Part shown: in pieces, positions 22,115-31,512 of the stretch
Layout: each line of letters opens with the position of its first letter
How positions within the stretch are numbered: position 1 is the stretch's first letter
NCBI GenBank assembly: GCA_902728285.1
Contig: CACVBU010001235.1
Span: 1,335,233-1,399,232 of the forward strand
Direction: 5' to 3'
Length of the DNA stretch: 64,000 nt
Source: Clytia hemisphaerica
Lineage: Eukaryota; Cnidaria; Hydrozoa; Leptothecata; Clytiidae
The notes under the pieces: generated by a model
Database searches by the model: none
What the model saw: the letters and a program-made list of their open reading frames with translations, nothing else
What the model was told of the DNA's origin: nothing
Translations under genes and position numbers: made by a program

Positions 22115-25100
22115 TCACATTGAAAGAGTTTTACGGAGAATATGTGCCGTACTTGTTAGAACTATTTTCTGTATTTCTTGTAGCTGTGGATTTCCAGGGA
22201 TTTTCTCAACAAAGTCTTGAACACCCGTTCTCACTAGCCCAAGGGCCCCTACAATCACTGGTACTACTGTTGTTTTCAAATTCCACATTTTCTGGATCTC
22301 TATTTCAAGATCTTTGTACTTGCTTAGTTTATCAAACATCTTAACTGAAACATTTCTGTCACTGGGGACACTCATATCGATCAGTAAGCAAGTTCTCTTC
22401 TTCCGATCCTTCACTACAATGTCTGGTCTATTAGCCTTTATCGTTCTGTCTGTGTTGATTGGGAAATCCCACAAGATGGTGACATTCTTGGATTCAACTA
22501 CAGCTGGTGGATGGTGTTCATACCAGAAAGATGCGTCAGTTTCGACTCCGTAATGCTTACAGATGCACCAGTGAAGGTATTGCCCAACACGGTCGTGGCG
22601 CTTCACATATTCATTTGGAGTCAGTACAGGACAACCAGAAACTAAATGGTCAATAGACTCAACATGTTTGTTACAAAATCTACAGTTAGGATCAGATCCA
22701 TTTTTTAAGATGTTCGCCTGGTAGTTCCTAGTGAACAAGCTTTGATCCTGGGCAGCTATTATAAAGCCTTCCGTCTCTGCCTTCAGTCCTGAGCTCCTTA
22801 GCCACTGATGGGTTGCTTCTATATCTACATCAGCTTGGTGGCTTCGGTGATAGTACTGACCGTGCAGTGATTTCTGGCTCCATGTTTGCTCCAGCTTTTT
22901 TCTCCCTGCTAACTTGGCTTTGCATTTGATGGATTTGGCAATTTTGGTAGCAGGCTGGTCTAAAACGACGTCAGGTTCGGTGTTAATATCTAATTCCCGG
23001 GCATATTTGTTTGCTTCTTTGACGATGGAATGGGAAGTTTTGTTCTGTTCGTGCCTGTTTACAAGCGCCATCATCCAGTCACTCGAGCATTCAAGGTATT
23101 TACTCATTCCAATGGTTGCTATCTTGTAGGCTTGTTCTATCTGCAGAAGGCCTCTACCACCCTTGCTTCTCGGAAGGTATAGACGGTCAACGTCTGATTT
23201 ATGGTGCAGCATTCTGTTGCAAGTTAACAACTTTCTGGTCTTTCGATCCATTCTCTGTAAGTCTGCAATGTTCCAATTCAAGATACTAAAGCTATACTGT
23301 ACTACCGGTATTGCAAGTTTGTTGATGGCTTGTATCCTATTTTTCGAGTTAAGCTCTGTTTTGAGGACTAACCTGATCCTTCTATAGTACTCTCTACGCA
23401 CTTTTTCTTTCATGGTAGCATGTTGTATTCCCTCACCCTCGTTCACCCCAAGGTACTTGTACGTTTGCTGTGGATCTAATTCCTTGATGGAGTTGTCAAG
23501 ATCAAGCAAAATATCAGATGTCTGGCGAATTCTACCCCGAATGAAAGTAGCCTTTGCGCACTTGTCAAGGCCAAATTCCATCGAGATGTCTTTGCTAAAT
23601 TGATGTACTGTGGTCAACAGTCCTTCAAGCTCACGATCATTCTTTGCAAATAGCTTCAAGTCATCCATGTAAAAAAGATGATTAATCTTCTTATCATACA
23701 TCTGATATCCAGAGTTGGTGTTGTTCAGCTCGTTGGAAAGGGGAACAAGGGAAAGACAAAAAAGAAGAGGGGACAAAGAGTCTCCTTGGAAAATACCACG
23801 TTTTATTTTAAGGTAATTTGATTCAATAGTACCTTGCTGATGAGAAAGAAAGAGACGAGTTTCCCATTGCTTCATAGCTGTTTTCAGAAAATTGGTGATA
23901 ATTGGGGAAACTTTGTAAAGATCTAGGGTTTTTAAAATCCAGTCGTGTGGTACACTATCAAAAGCTTTCCTATAATCTATCCAAGCTGTGCTAAGGTTTT
24001 TATTTTTCGCTCTACAACTTTCTAATATCATTCTGTCAATAAGTAGTTGGTCTTTGCAACCATATGAATTACGTTTACAACCTTTTTGTTCAGTGGGCAG
24101 AATAGAGTTATCTTCAAGAATAGAGTACATTCTTTCTGTTAAAACAGATGTGAGAAGTTTATAGATGGTGTTAAGACAAGTGATAGGTCGGTAGTTGTTG
24201 GGGTTTTTGGTATCCTCAGACTTTGGCAACAGGTAAGTAACGCCTTCTGTCAGCCATTCAGGGATACTGTTTGGGTTTCCAACAAGCTTGTTCAAAAAGA
24301 AAGTAAGTACTCTGTGCATGGAAGGAAGATAGTTGAGCCAAAAGTTTTGAACTTTGTCAATCCCAGGAGATTTCCATTTCTGTGTCTTGCCTAAAGCAAC
24401 GCGGACTTCTTCAACAGTAATTTCTTCCCATTCTTGTTCTTTTTTCCATTTCATTCTTTTTTCTTCACGTTCAATCCATGTTGCTTCTCTGTTGTAACTT
24501 TTTTTCTTTCCCCAGATATCATTCCAAAAACCCTCAATATCTTCCTGTGATGGAGGTTCCTCAACTGAAATCTTTCCTTTCCCAATTTCTCTGTAAAACT
24601 TCTTTGCATCTGTGCTAAATACTTTATTTTGTCTGAAAAACTTTGTCCTTTTATCAAATCGTCGCATTCGCTGGGCTTTCAACTGCATTTTCTGCATAAG
24701 GTTTTCTTTAGCACAGAGAAGAGATGTCTCATCTTTAATTTGTAAAGCCCTTTTCAATTTTCTAGCCCTTCTGGTTTTAACCTCTACTCCTCTCACTAGC
24801 TCGTCTAAGATAGATATATCTGCCCGCAGAGAATCTATCTCGAGTTGAAGCTTTCTTTTCCATCTCGGGGCTTTATGAACATGAGTTCTTTTGTTTATTT
24901 TCTTGATTTTCACTCCTACACTAGTGGTTGTTGATTTAGCTGTGGCATAAATGAGGTCATTTAGTTGGGAGAGATCAAGTTCATCCATGTCAACCTCAGA
25001 CAAAAGTATTTTCAAAGCACTGTCATATATCCTAACTCTAGTGTTATTTTTCAAAGTAAACTGTAATTTTGGGAGATTTTCTCTGTCAGTAAAGTCAATA

Positions 25101-25912
25101 CTATTAACACGACTAAACTCGCGAATGATGTCATCTCTGGCCTCGGCAATTTCTTCTTTATGTTCTTCAACAAACAAATCGTTCAGCTCTTCTTCCGCCC
25201 TCTCTACAATAAAATCAAAAGTTTCTTGTTCTGGATTCCTAACCCTTTCCATTATCTCGTTTATTTCTCTTTCATTCAGATTATGTAGACTAACACTTGG
25301 ACTCATGTCAGTCGTACCCTCTTCGCAAGTTGTTTCCTCAGACTCCGAAGGAAGAAAAGCAAGAATTTCAGAACGTATTTGGTCTAATTGAGCGTCATTC
25401 AGGCGCTTTTTATTCAAAATATCTCTTCGAACATTTGCAAGTTTATTTGCATCAATCGTTGGACGAAAAACTTCACCTACGATCTCTCTCCACTCAGTAT
25501 AAGTTTGGCGTGTTATCGTGTCAATCGGATTTTCTTGAGCGATGGTAAAGGCTCTGATAACATTTTTGTAATCCTCAATAGTCCATTTTTGTCGTTTTGG
25601 TTTATTTTTTGGTTCAATCACCACAGGATCAGAGTTGGTGGTTTCCCGGTTCTGATGTCCTTGTGGGTCATTTTGAGAGGATTGTATTCCAGTAGCAGAT
25701 TTTTCGACCCCAGACTGGTTTCCCTCTGAGGGACGCGACCCTTGGTAACCCGCGAGACAGTCGATGCGGTATGGTTTTTGTTTTGGTTTCATTAGAATGA
25801 GATGTTGCATTTTCACCTTACTGCCAAGGGGTTTGTGTAAGGTTTTCCTTCCCTGGTGTTTTTTAAGGAGACACCATCTCCAGCTAGGTATACCGCCTGG
25901 ATGCCACTCCAA
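22115..25912 (-). CDS. Intact 1265-aa polyprotein: reverse transcriptase plus restriction-like endonuclease
   Basis: The ORF is uninterrupted. An N-terminal region contains WTIEDYKNVIRAF (about residue 110), Myb-like in spacing, followed by a long charged region. The reverse transcriptase (about 500-830) has NNYRPITCLNTIYKLL (about 570), the Asp-bearing segment YRKAFDSVPH, FQGDSLSPLLF and YMDD (about 748). A CCHC knuckle, C-x2-C-x7-H-x4-C (CRFCNKHVESIDHLVSGC), is near 1074-1092. The restriction-like endonuclease follows, with RPDIVV near 1162, then LLIDMSVP and a downstream KYKDLEIE. This order (RT, CCHC, PD-D/EXK) is that of R2/R4/NeSL elements; YMDD and the TAA flanks favour R4/Dong. The ORF is read from the ATG at 25912; a later Met is possible. 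No lesion was seen, so the copy may be recent or active. Confidence 0.93.
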   Translation of the reverse strand: MEWHPGGIPSWRWCLLKKHQGRKTLHKPLGSKVKMQHLILMKPKQKPYRIDCLAGYQGSRPSEGNQSGVEKSATGIQSSQNDPQGHQNRETTNSDPVVIEPKNKPKRQKWTIEDYKNVIRAFTIAQENPIDTITRQTYTEWREIVGEVFRPTIDANKLANVRRDILNKKRLNDAQLDQIRSEILAFLPSESEETTCEEGTTDMSPSVSLHNLNEREINEIMERVRNPEQETFDFIVERAEEELNDLFVEEHKEEIAEARDDIIREFSRVNSIDFTDRENLPKLQFTLKNNTRVRIYDSALKILLSEVDMDELDLSQLNDLIYATAKSTTTSVGVKIKKINKRTHVHKAPRWKRKLQLEIDSLRADISILDELVRGVEVKTRRARKLKRALQIKDETSLLCAKENLMQKMQLKAQRMRRFDKRTKFFRQNKVFSTDAKKFYREIGKGKISVEEPPSQEDIEGFWNDIWGKKKSYNREATWIEREEKRMKWKKEQEWEEITVEEVRVALGKTQKWKSPGIDKVQNFWLNYLPSMHRVLTFFLNKLVGNPNSIPEWLTEGVTYLLPKSEDTKNPNNYRPITCLNTIYKLLTSVLTERMYSILEDNSILPTEQKGCKRNSYGCKDQLLIDRMILESCRAKNKNLSTAWIDYRKAFDSVPHDWILKTLDLYKVSPIITNFLKTAMKQWETRLFLSHQQGTIESNYLKIKRGIFQGDSLSPLLFCLSLVPLSNELNNTNSGYQMYDKKINHLFYMDDLKLFAKNDRELEGLLTTVHQFSKDISMEFGLDKCAKATFIRGRIRQTSDILLDLDNSIKELDPQQTYKYLGVNEGEGIQHATMKEKVRREYYRRIRLVLKTELNSKNRIQAINKLAIPVVQYSFSILNWNIADLQRMDRKTRKLLTCNRMLHHKSDVDRLYLPRSKGGRGLLQIEQAYKIATIGMSKYLECSSDWMMALVNRHEQNKTSHSIVKEANKYARELDINTEPDVVLDQPATKIAKSIKCKAKLAGRKKLEQTWSQKSLHGQYYHRSHQADVDIEATHQWLRSSGLKAETEGFIIAAQDQSLFTRNYQANILKNGSDPNCRFCNKHVESIDHLVSGCPVLTPNEYVKRHDRVGQYLHWCICKHYGVETDASFWYEHHPPAVVESKNVTILWDFPINTDRTIKANRPDIVVKDRKKRTCLLIDMSVPSDRNVSVKMFDKLSKYKDLEIEIQKMWNLKTTVVPVIVGALGLVRTGVQDFVEKIPGNPQLQEIQKIVLTSTAHILRKTLSM

Positions 25913-25948
25913 AATTTAAAGCCCACTGGGGGCTTTCCCTGGGCGGGT

Positions 25949-25988
25949 TTATTATTATTATTATTATTGTTATTATTATTGTTATTAA
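25949..25988. repeat. TTA microsatellite
   Basis: (TTA)n with two TTG variants, adjoining the 5' end of the minus-strand retrotransposon. It is probably the target, extended by slippage. Confidence 0.85.
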
Positions 25989-26644
25989 TTTATTTGGTAA
26001 AGCAGGTTCTATATACAAAACTATATACAATTATACACAATTCTGTACATATTGGCAGTAAAAAACTGATGTGGACCTACTGGCTAAAAAACGAAAAAGT
26101 AAAATCTTGTCAATCAAGCTAAAAGTTGGTTGAATCAAGCTAAAAGTTAGTTGAATCTAGGAGTTTTTTGTATGGGAACAAAAAGTTGATTAGGATTAAG
26201 ACTCAGGAGAATTTAGGAGAAATATACATATATAAAAGTACATAAATAAACTCTAGGTAATAATAAGCTAAAAATTTGCGAAGAAAAAAATATATATTCA
26301 GTAAATTTAATTTAGTAATAAACATAATCTTTATATAATAGTGCACGACCCGTCATATTAAAATTAATTTTATCCAAACAATCAGATTTATTCAAGGCTT
26401 TTGTAAAAGCTTTCTAAGTTTTTATTTCCCGTATTGAGCTGGGAATGTTATTCCAAACAATAGCTGCTCTTTACATAAATGATCGTTTATAATCAACAAA
26501 GGTGAATTTTGCCTGGTCAATTTTTGAAGATTTTCTATTTCCACGTGTATTTGATTTGCTGATAAGTTCCGATAAAAGTGGTGAGCTGAGACCGTTGTAT
26601 ATTTTGTACACTTTACACGCAATGCTCTTCTTATAATAATAAAT

Positions 26645-27915
26645 AACTAGCCGGTACCCGGCGTCGCACGCCGGTTAAGCTGTAGCTGAACGCAATAAAA
26701 GTCCTTTGGATGTAGACGAATTTTTTGTTTAAGTCAAAAGTTATCAGGAAGAGAATCGTTTACTGTACCAGTGTCGTCTGAAACAACTCTGAATATGCCG
26801 TCCAGTTGAAATGACAATTCTTCAGGAAAAAGTGGGAAAGTCACAAAGAATAGTGCAACTCTTTGTTTTTATCAGATTGAAAAAATAAGACAATTCTAAG
26901 TTGCTTTTTTAAACCCTTGTCATAACTGGCTGCGTTTAGACCAGCCTGGCATTTTGTAAATTGTTCGGTTTGTCAAATGCCTAATGATGCCTGCGTTTTG
27001 GCATTTCGTTGGCATTTGAAATGCCATTTTGAGCAAAGGAATCCCCTTTTCTGGCATTTCAAATCAAACAAAGAAACCAAAACAAAGAGAAAAAATGACA
27101 TTTTTGATTTTTTAAAGTATTTGCACGTTTTTTATTCAGTTCTTTCTATAGATTGTAAAATTTGCAACATTTGCCATAGCCTAGCCCTACGGCAAAAAGT
27201 TTCAGTCTTAATGACTGCAGTTTTTGAAAGATTCCATGCTTTTCATTGTTTGATCTGTCAAAGTTGAACTTGAGGGAATCACCTTTTCAGTAATGACTCT
27301 AAAAATTCCTTAAATGCCATAACAGAAAATACAATGGAAAAGCTATTAAAATCGAATCCCTCATGAGCAAATGCCAAACTACAAATGCCAGTTGGTCTAA
27401 ACGCAGCCACTTTTCAAATTTAAACATGTAAAATGACGTACACACTTTTTGACAGTAACGACGACTTGATTGTTTTTATATGAAGAAAGAGGTTGACTAA
27501 TTTTCTCTTTTTACTTTTTATCGCCTTTTGAATGCTGTCGTTGTTTGGTTTGACAAACTTTTTGACTGTTATGTTTTGATTTACATTTGAATTATTCTTT
27601 TCTATAAAAGGAATTTGTTTCGAAAAGAATTCGAATGTCATTAATAAATACGATCGTTAATTACATTCGAAAAGAATTTAAACAAAAGAAAAGAGAAAAA
27701 CAAAAAACAGGCATGCCTAGGCAGAAATTAAAATTACTAAATGTAGACGGGCCTTAAATTTTAAAACAAAGGCTGAATAAAGTCTAAACCAGGCTATATC
27801 CGATCTGTCAATCAAAACAAACTTACCGAGAACAAAACATTGCTTGCGAAATCGAAAGTGACACACAGACAGAAAACAGAAAACAAAATGACATACGCGT
27901 TATACTAATAATATA
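26645..27915. mobile_element. Unclassified 1.27-kb element inserted in the LINE
   Basis: LINE coding sequence stops on both sides of this interval and joins across it (KEIY/YYYKKSIACKVYK). The left end is AACTAGCCGGTACCCGGCGT followed by a GC-rich hairpin (CGGCGTCGCACGCCG). The right end is ATACGCGTTATACTAATAAT. The ends are not inverted repeats. A second, partial left end lies at about 14925. It contains the nested MITE 26928-27408. No ORF of its own is supported; it may be a short RTE-like or other non-autonomous element. Confidence 0.55.
26928..27408. mobile_element. Nested MITE, PIF/Harbinger-like by 3-bp duplication
   Basis: A perfect 16-bp terminal inverted repeat, GGCTGCGTTTAGACCA (26928-26943 and inverted 27393-27408), continues imperfectly into CTGGCATTT. 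The trinucleotide ACT flanks both sides (26925-26927, 27409-27411). The interior has repeated GGCATTT/AAATGCC motifs. The apparent ORF at 26977-27267 is not supported. Confidence 0.7.
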
Positions 27916-28964
27916 TAGATTTCCTTCCATTTGGCCTGTGACAGAACATAGATATCTTGGACTGATTTCTTTATCCGCTGAATGAAGCGGCAGCTCTTAT
28001 ATGAACTTTTTCAATGCTTGATAGTAAGGCATCGGAACAATTTCCCCAAATCAAAATAGCATACAGGACGGATGGTAATATTCCTTGAAAATAGATGGTT
28101 GAAAGGGTAGACTTTGGCATCCCTCTCATTTGGTATAGCTTCTTGACTTTAACACCAAAACTTTTAGTAATTTTTTGAGCATGAACATCCCATTTCAATT
28201 CGTCATCGATTGTAACTCCAAGACATTTTGTTGAGTTTATTATCTCAACATTTATATGACAAATAGTTATATTTTGAAGAGGACCAACAAAGCGATTTTA
28301 GACATAAGCATAACTTTGCATTTGTCAGGGTGGATGGTTAACGAATTTTTCTTGGCAAACGATTCAAGTTGATGGGCACTTCTTTGAAGGTTTTTGATGA
28401 CAATATCGCTATGTGGATCTGATGTGTACGCTGTTGAGTCGTCAGCTAACTGATCTAGATCACAATCAATGCTTTCACTCATGTCGTTAACATTAACTGA
28501 AAAGCACGGTGGGTCGATAAGTGACCCTTGCGGTACTCCTAATTCCACATCAGCACAATCTGAGTTGACTCCATTGATAACAGTGAATTGCTTACGATTC
28601 GACAAATAACTCTCAAGATAGGTTAAAAAGTCACCTGATACCCCTGAAGCGCTTAGCTTTTTTAGTAGAATTGGGTGGGATACGCTATCAAATGCTTTTC
28701 GAAAATCTATGAACAGGGTACCAACTGATTGGCGGGAGTCGATGGCTTTTCTCCACTTCTCGGTCATATAGAGTAGGATGTCATCGGTCGATCGATTCGG
28801 TCTAAAGCCCCACTGGTGTTCGGATTCGAGACAATGCTCTCTGAGATGGTCAGTAAATTGTGAGCAGACAAGATGTTCAACAATTTTACTTGGTATTGAG
28901 AGTAATGATATCGGCCTGTAATTTGAACAATCCGATGTCGAGCCTTTCTTGAAGACTGCAGATA

Positions 28965-29590
28965 CTTTAATGGGATAAATTTTCGCGGGGATTAAATTTC
29001 GCGGTTGAGCTCATCCGCGAAATTTTAAGATTTCGCGGGGATTAATTTTCGCGGATGAGGAATTTCCTGATTTTTCGCGGGGATTTAATTTCGCGGATTG
29101 GGGTACAAATTAAAATTTTTGAAAACATTGAAATTAAATCTTTGTTATCATTGAAAATAAATTCTTTTGTTTTCCGTTTTCTCTCCTTTTCTTACATATC
29201 CTTTTAAATGTTTAATTTCAAGCCAGTTGGATTACCCTCTTGCATTGAAAAGCTTTTAACAATAAGCGATCACTTTAGATAAAATTTTTTCCAATACCTC
29301 TTCCAAGTTTGTAAATTTGTGAAGAAAATTTTGAGGAAAATGATTTTTTGCTAACAAGCATAGAGGATTTGACCTTTTTCGAGGGTTGCGTGCCCTCATG
29401 TAGAAAAAGAATAAAAAACGATAAAAATAGAAATTTCGCGGATTGCAAAAAAATTCAAATTTTTCGCGGAAACTAATTTTCGCGGATGGGCCTTTTTCAA
29501 ATTTCCAATGGGACTTTTATTTTCGCGGATGACACCCAAATCCGCGAAATCCGCGAAAATTAATCCCCGCGAAAATTTATCCCATTAAAG
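28965..29590. mobile_element. 626-bp TA-inserting MITE
   Basis: Inverted ends CTTTAATGGGATAAATTTTC at 28965 and, inverted, ending at 29590 continue into repeated TTCGCGGGGATTAA blocks. TA is duplicated at 28963-28964 and 29591-29592. Removing the element plus one TA restores the LINE frame across the site (WKTSK before and SAVFKKG after). The TA target indicates a Tc1/mariner-type transposase. A shorter, diverged copy lies at 34895-35131. Confidence 0.92.
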
Positions 29591-31230
29591 TACTTTAGAA
29601 GTTTTCCATTGAGTTGGAAAAGTACCAGACGATAAACTACATTTGACAACGTACTGTAAACCCTCAACTGAGGCTTCCGGGTTCAAAGATAGGTCCTTAG
29701 CGGTGATGTTATCAGGACCCCCGGCTTTACCAATTTTTACAGCAGCTTTGAACGATTTTTGAAGAAGTTCTTTTGAGAATTGGATTGTAGATATAGTAGG
29801 GGTCACTCGATAAATGCCAATTTCAACTTCCCGTTTTCTACCTTTCTAAAATCATTCGGTAGAACACCTGAATTTCAAGCAGGACTAGTGCATTTCATTA
29901 TTATCAGTCATCCCCTCACAGACCCGACATGAGTTCAAAGATCCATATTCGTCAGTCTGTGGAGGTGTCGCAAGTTGTTTTCCAATATTAGCCAAAAATT
30001 TATTCATTGTTTTTGCTTTATCAGTGTCATCAGTAACAATGGTATCATTTCCATTTTTTAAGGGACCAACGTGTCGGCTATTTGATTGCCCTTTGAATTT
30101 TTTTACAAGCGACCAGAATGATTTTGAGGACTCGCATGTCACAAATTTCTCTCTCCAGTAATTTACTTTAGTGGTTCTTATCAAGTTGGTGCATTTGTTT
30201 TTGGCTCTTTTGTAGTCTTGTAGTCTTTGGAATTTCGTGGGGTTTGTCTTGCTTTATTTAATAGTTTGAAGCGGTCATTTATAGCTTTACGTACATCCCC
30301 ATTCATCCAGGGTTGATTGTTGTTTCGAACTCTCACTTTCCTAGTTGTAATGTGAGAGGAGAGGACGTTTTTAAAAAGATGTTCCCAACACCATAACGAG
30401 TCGTCTGGGTCGTCAAACATAGAAATAATATGCCATGGACAGGTTTCAAGGTCCTTGTTAAGTTTGGCGTTATCAATGTCCTTGTAATTTCTAACAGAAA
30501 TCAATTTTGGTGGTGAACTTATACGCCGTAGATTCAATAAGAAATAAATGAGGTCATGATCAGAAAGCCCCATTGCATATGTTCCTTTTTTCAAAACTTT
30601 ATCTGGGTTCGATGTAATGGCCAGATCAATAAGTGTCTTTGAGGTTGCAGTGATTCGAGTAAATTTTATTATAACGTTCGTCAAAGAATGTTCAGCAAGA
30701 ACTTGGTTAAAGTCTTTCGTTAGTTTATTGTTATCTTCGGACATGTCAATGTTGAAGTCACCAAGAAGAAATATATTTGATCGATGGTTAAAACGGTTCA
30801 GAATTAGTGTAAAACTTTGAAGAAACTTTTTCATTTTTGGAGGGCGATAAATACAACCCAGAAGGTATTTTTGAGAGTTAATAGTTCCTTCTATCCAAAT
30901 AGACTCGATCTTTGTATCAACTTCAATTTCATCTACCACCAGGTCTCTTTTGTAATAGACGAGGACACCACCCCAACTGTTGTTATCTTTTCTGTCTCTC
31001 CGATAGAAGAGATAATTGTCAATTTTTAGATCATCATCATCATGCTCAGTTTCGTTTAAGTGAGTCTCTGTGATTGCAAATAAGTCAAATTTACTTTCTC
31101 TTAAAAGAATTCTCACATCTTCGAGTTTGTGGAAAAGACCATTTACATTCAAGTGACCACATTTTAAACATGGGATAGGTGTCTGCAGTTGTTTGAGTAA
31201 TATAGGATGACTGGCGACCATATTGTCTGT

Positions 31231-31385
31231 GAACTTTTCACCTAAAGGTGCAGGTTGATCGCAACCCTGTTTTTGGTGCTGTAATGATGGGCTTAACAGC
31301 ATTAACCCTTGAACTTTTCACCTAAAGGTGCAGGTTGATCGCAACCCTGTTTGATGGGCTTAACAGCATTTACCCGCATTAACCA
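31231..31385. repeat. 80-bp tandem duplication with a small deletion
   Basis: The block starting GAACTTTTCACCTAAAGGTG at 31231 is repeated at 31311. The second copy lacks about 12 bp (TTGGTGCTGTAA region). It lies at the 5' edge of the minus-strand LINE and contributes the first residues of its ORF. Confidence 0.85.
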
Positions 31386-31512
31386 TATACTTTTGATTTT
31401 TTGTATTTGTCTTCTTATTCTTTTTTATATTGCTCTTAGACTCAAATTTGGAGTTATGGTGTTTCTTTTTATTTATAAGTTGGAGATCAGTATGAGATTT
31501 TGAGACAAACCA

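Larger units (their letters stand above)
21798..25988 (-). mobile_element. R4/Dong-like non-LTR retrotransposon bracketed by TTA repeats
   Basis: The element body runs about 21807-25948. On the plus strand TTATTATTA lies at 21798-21806, and a longer TTA tract at 25949-25988. On the coding strand these are TAA repeats at both ends, as expected for elements that target TAA microsatellites (Dong). The 3' UTR (21807-22114) is AT-rich with many TATAAAACT-like repeats. The 5' region contains CCCGCCCAGGGAAAG next to the TAA tract. Confidence 0.75.
26340..31302 (-). pseudogene. Third LINE copy (AP endonuclease/RT type), interrupted by two insertions
   Basis: Read on minus from 31302: the endonuclease (KCGHLNVNGLFHKLEDV, FAITETHLNE, LLGDFNIDM, MGLSDHDL) ends at 30181. 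A frameshift follows, caused by an 8-bp tandem duplication (AAGACTAC) near 30215. Then come YWREKFVTCESSKSFWSLV (30184-29885), several stops, and the RT start (GGPDNITAKDL, 29806-29593). RT continues after the 626-bp insertion: SNYRPISLLS, FRKAFDSVSH, VPQGS and LADDSTAY, where Leu replaces Phe of FADD and GPLLF is degraded. The C-terminal parts are 28198-27971 and, beyond the 26645-27915 insertion, 26622-26340 (VYKIYNGLSSPLL.., VWNNIPSSI). The element is dead. Confidence 0.85.

Noticed and set aside
22120..25729. Plus-strand ORFs opposite the retrotransposon
   Set aside because: All lie antisense to the intact 1265-codon ORF and have no motifs.
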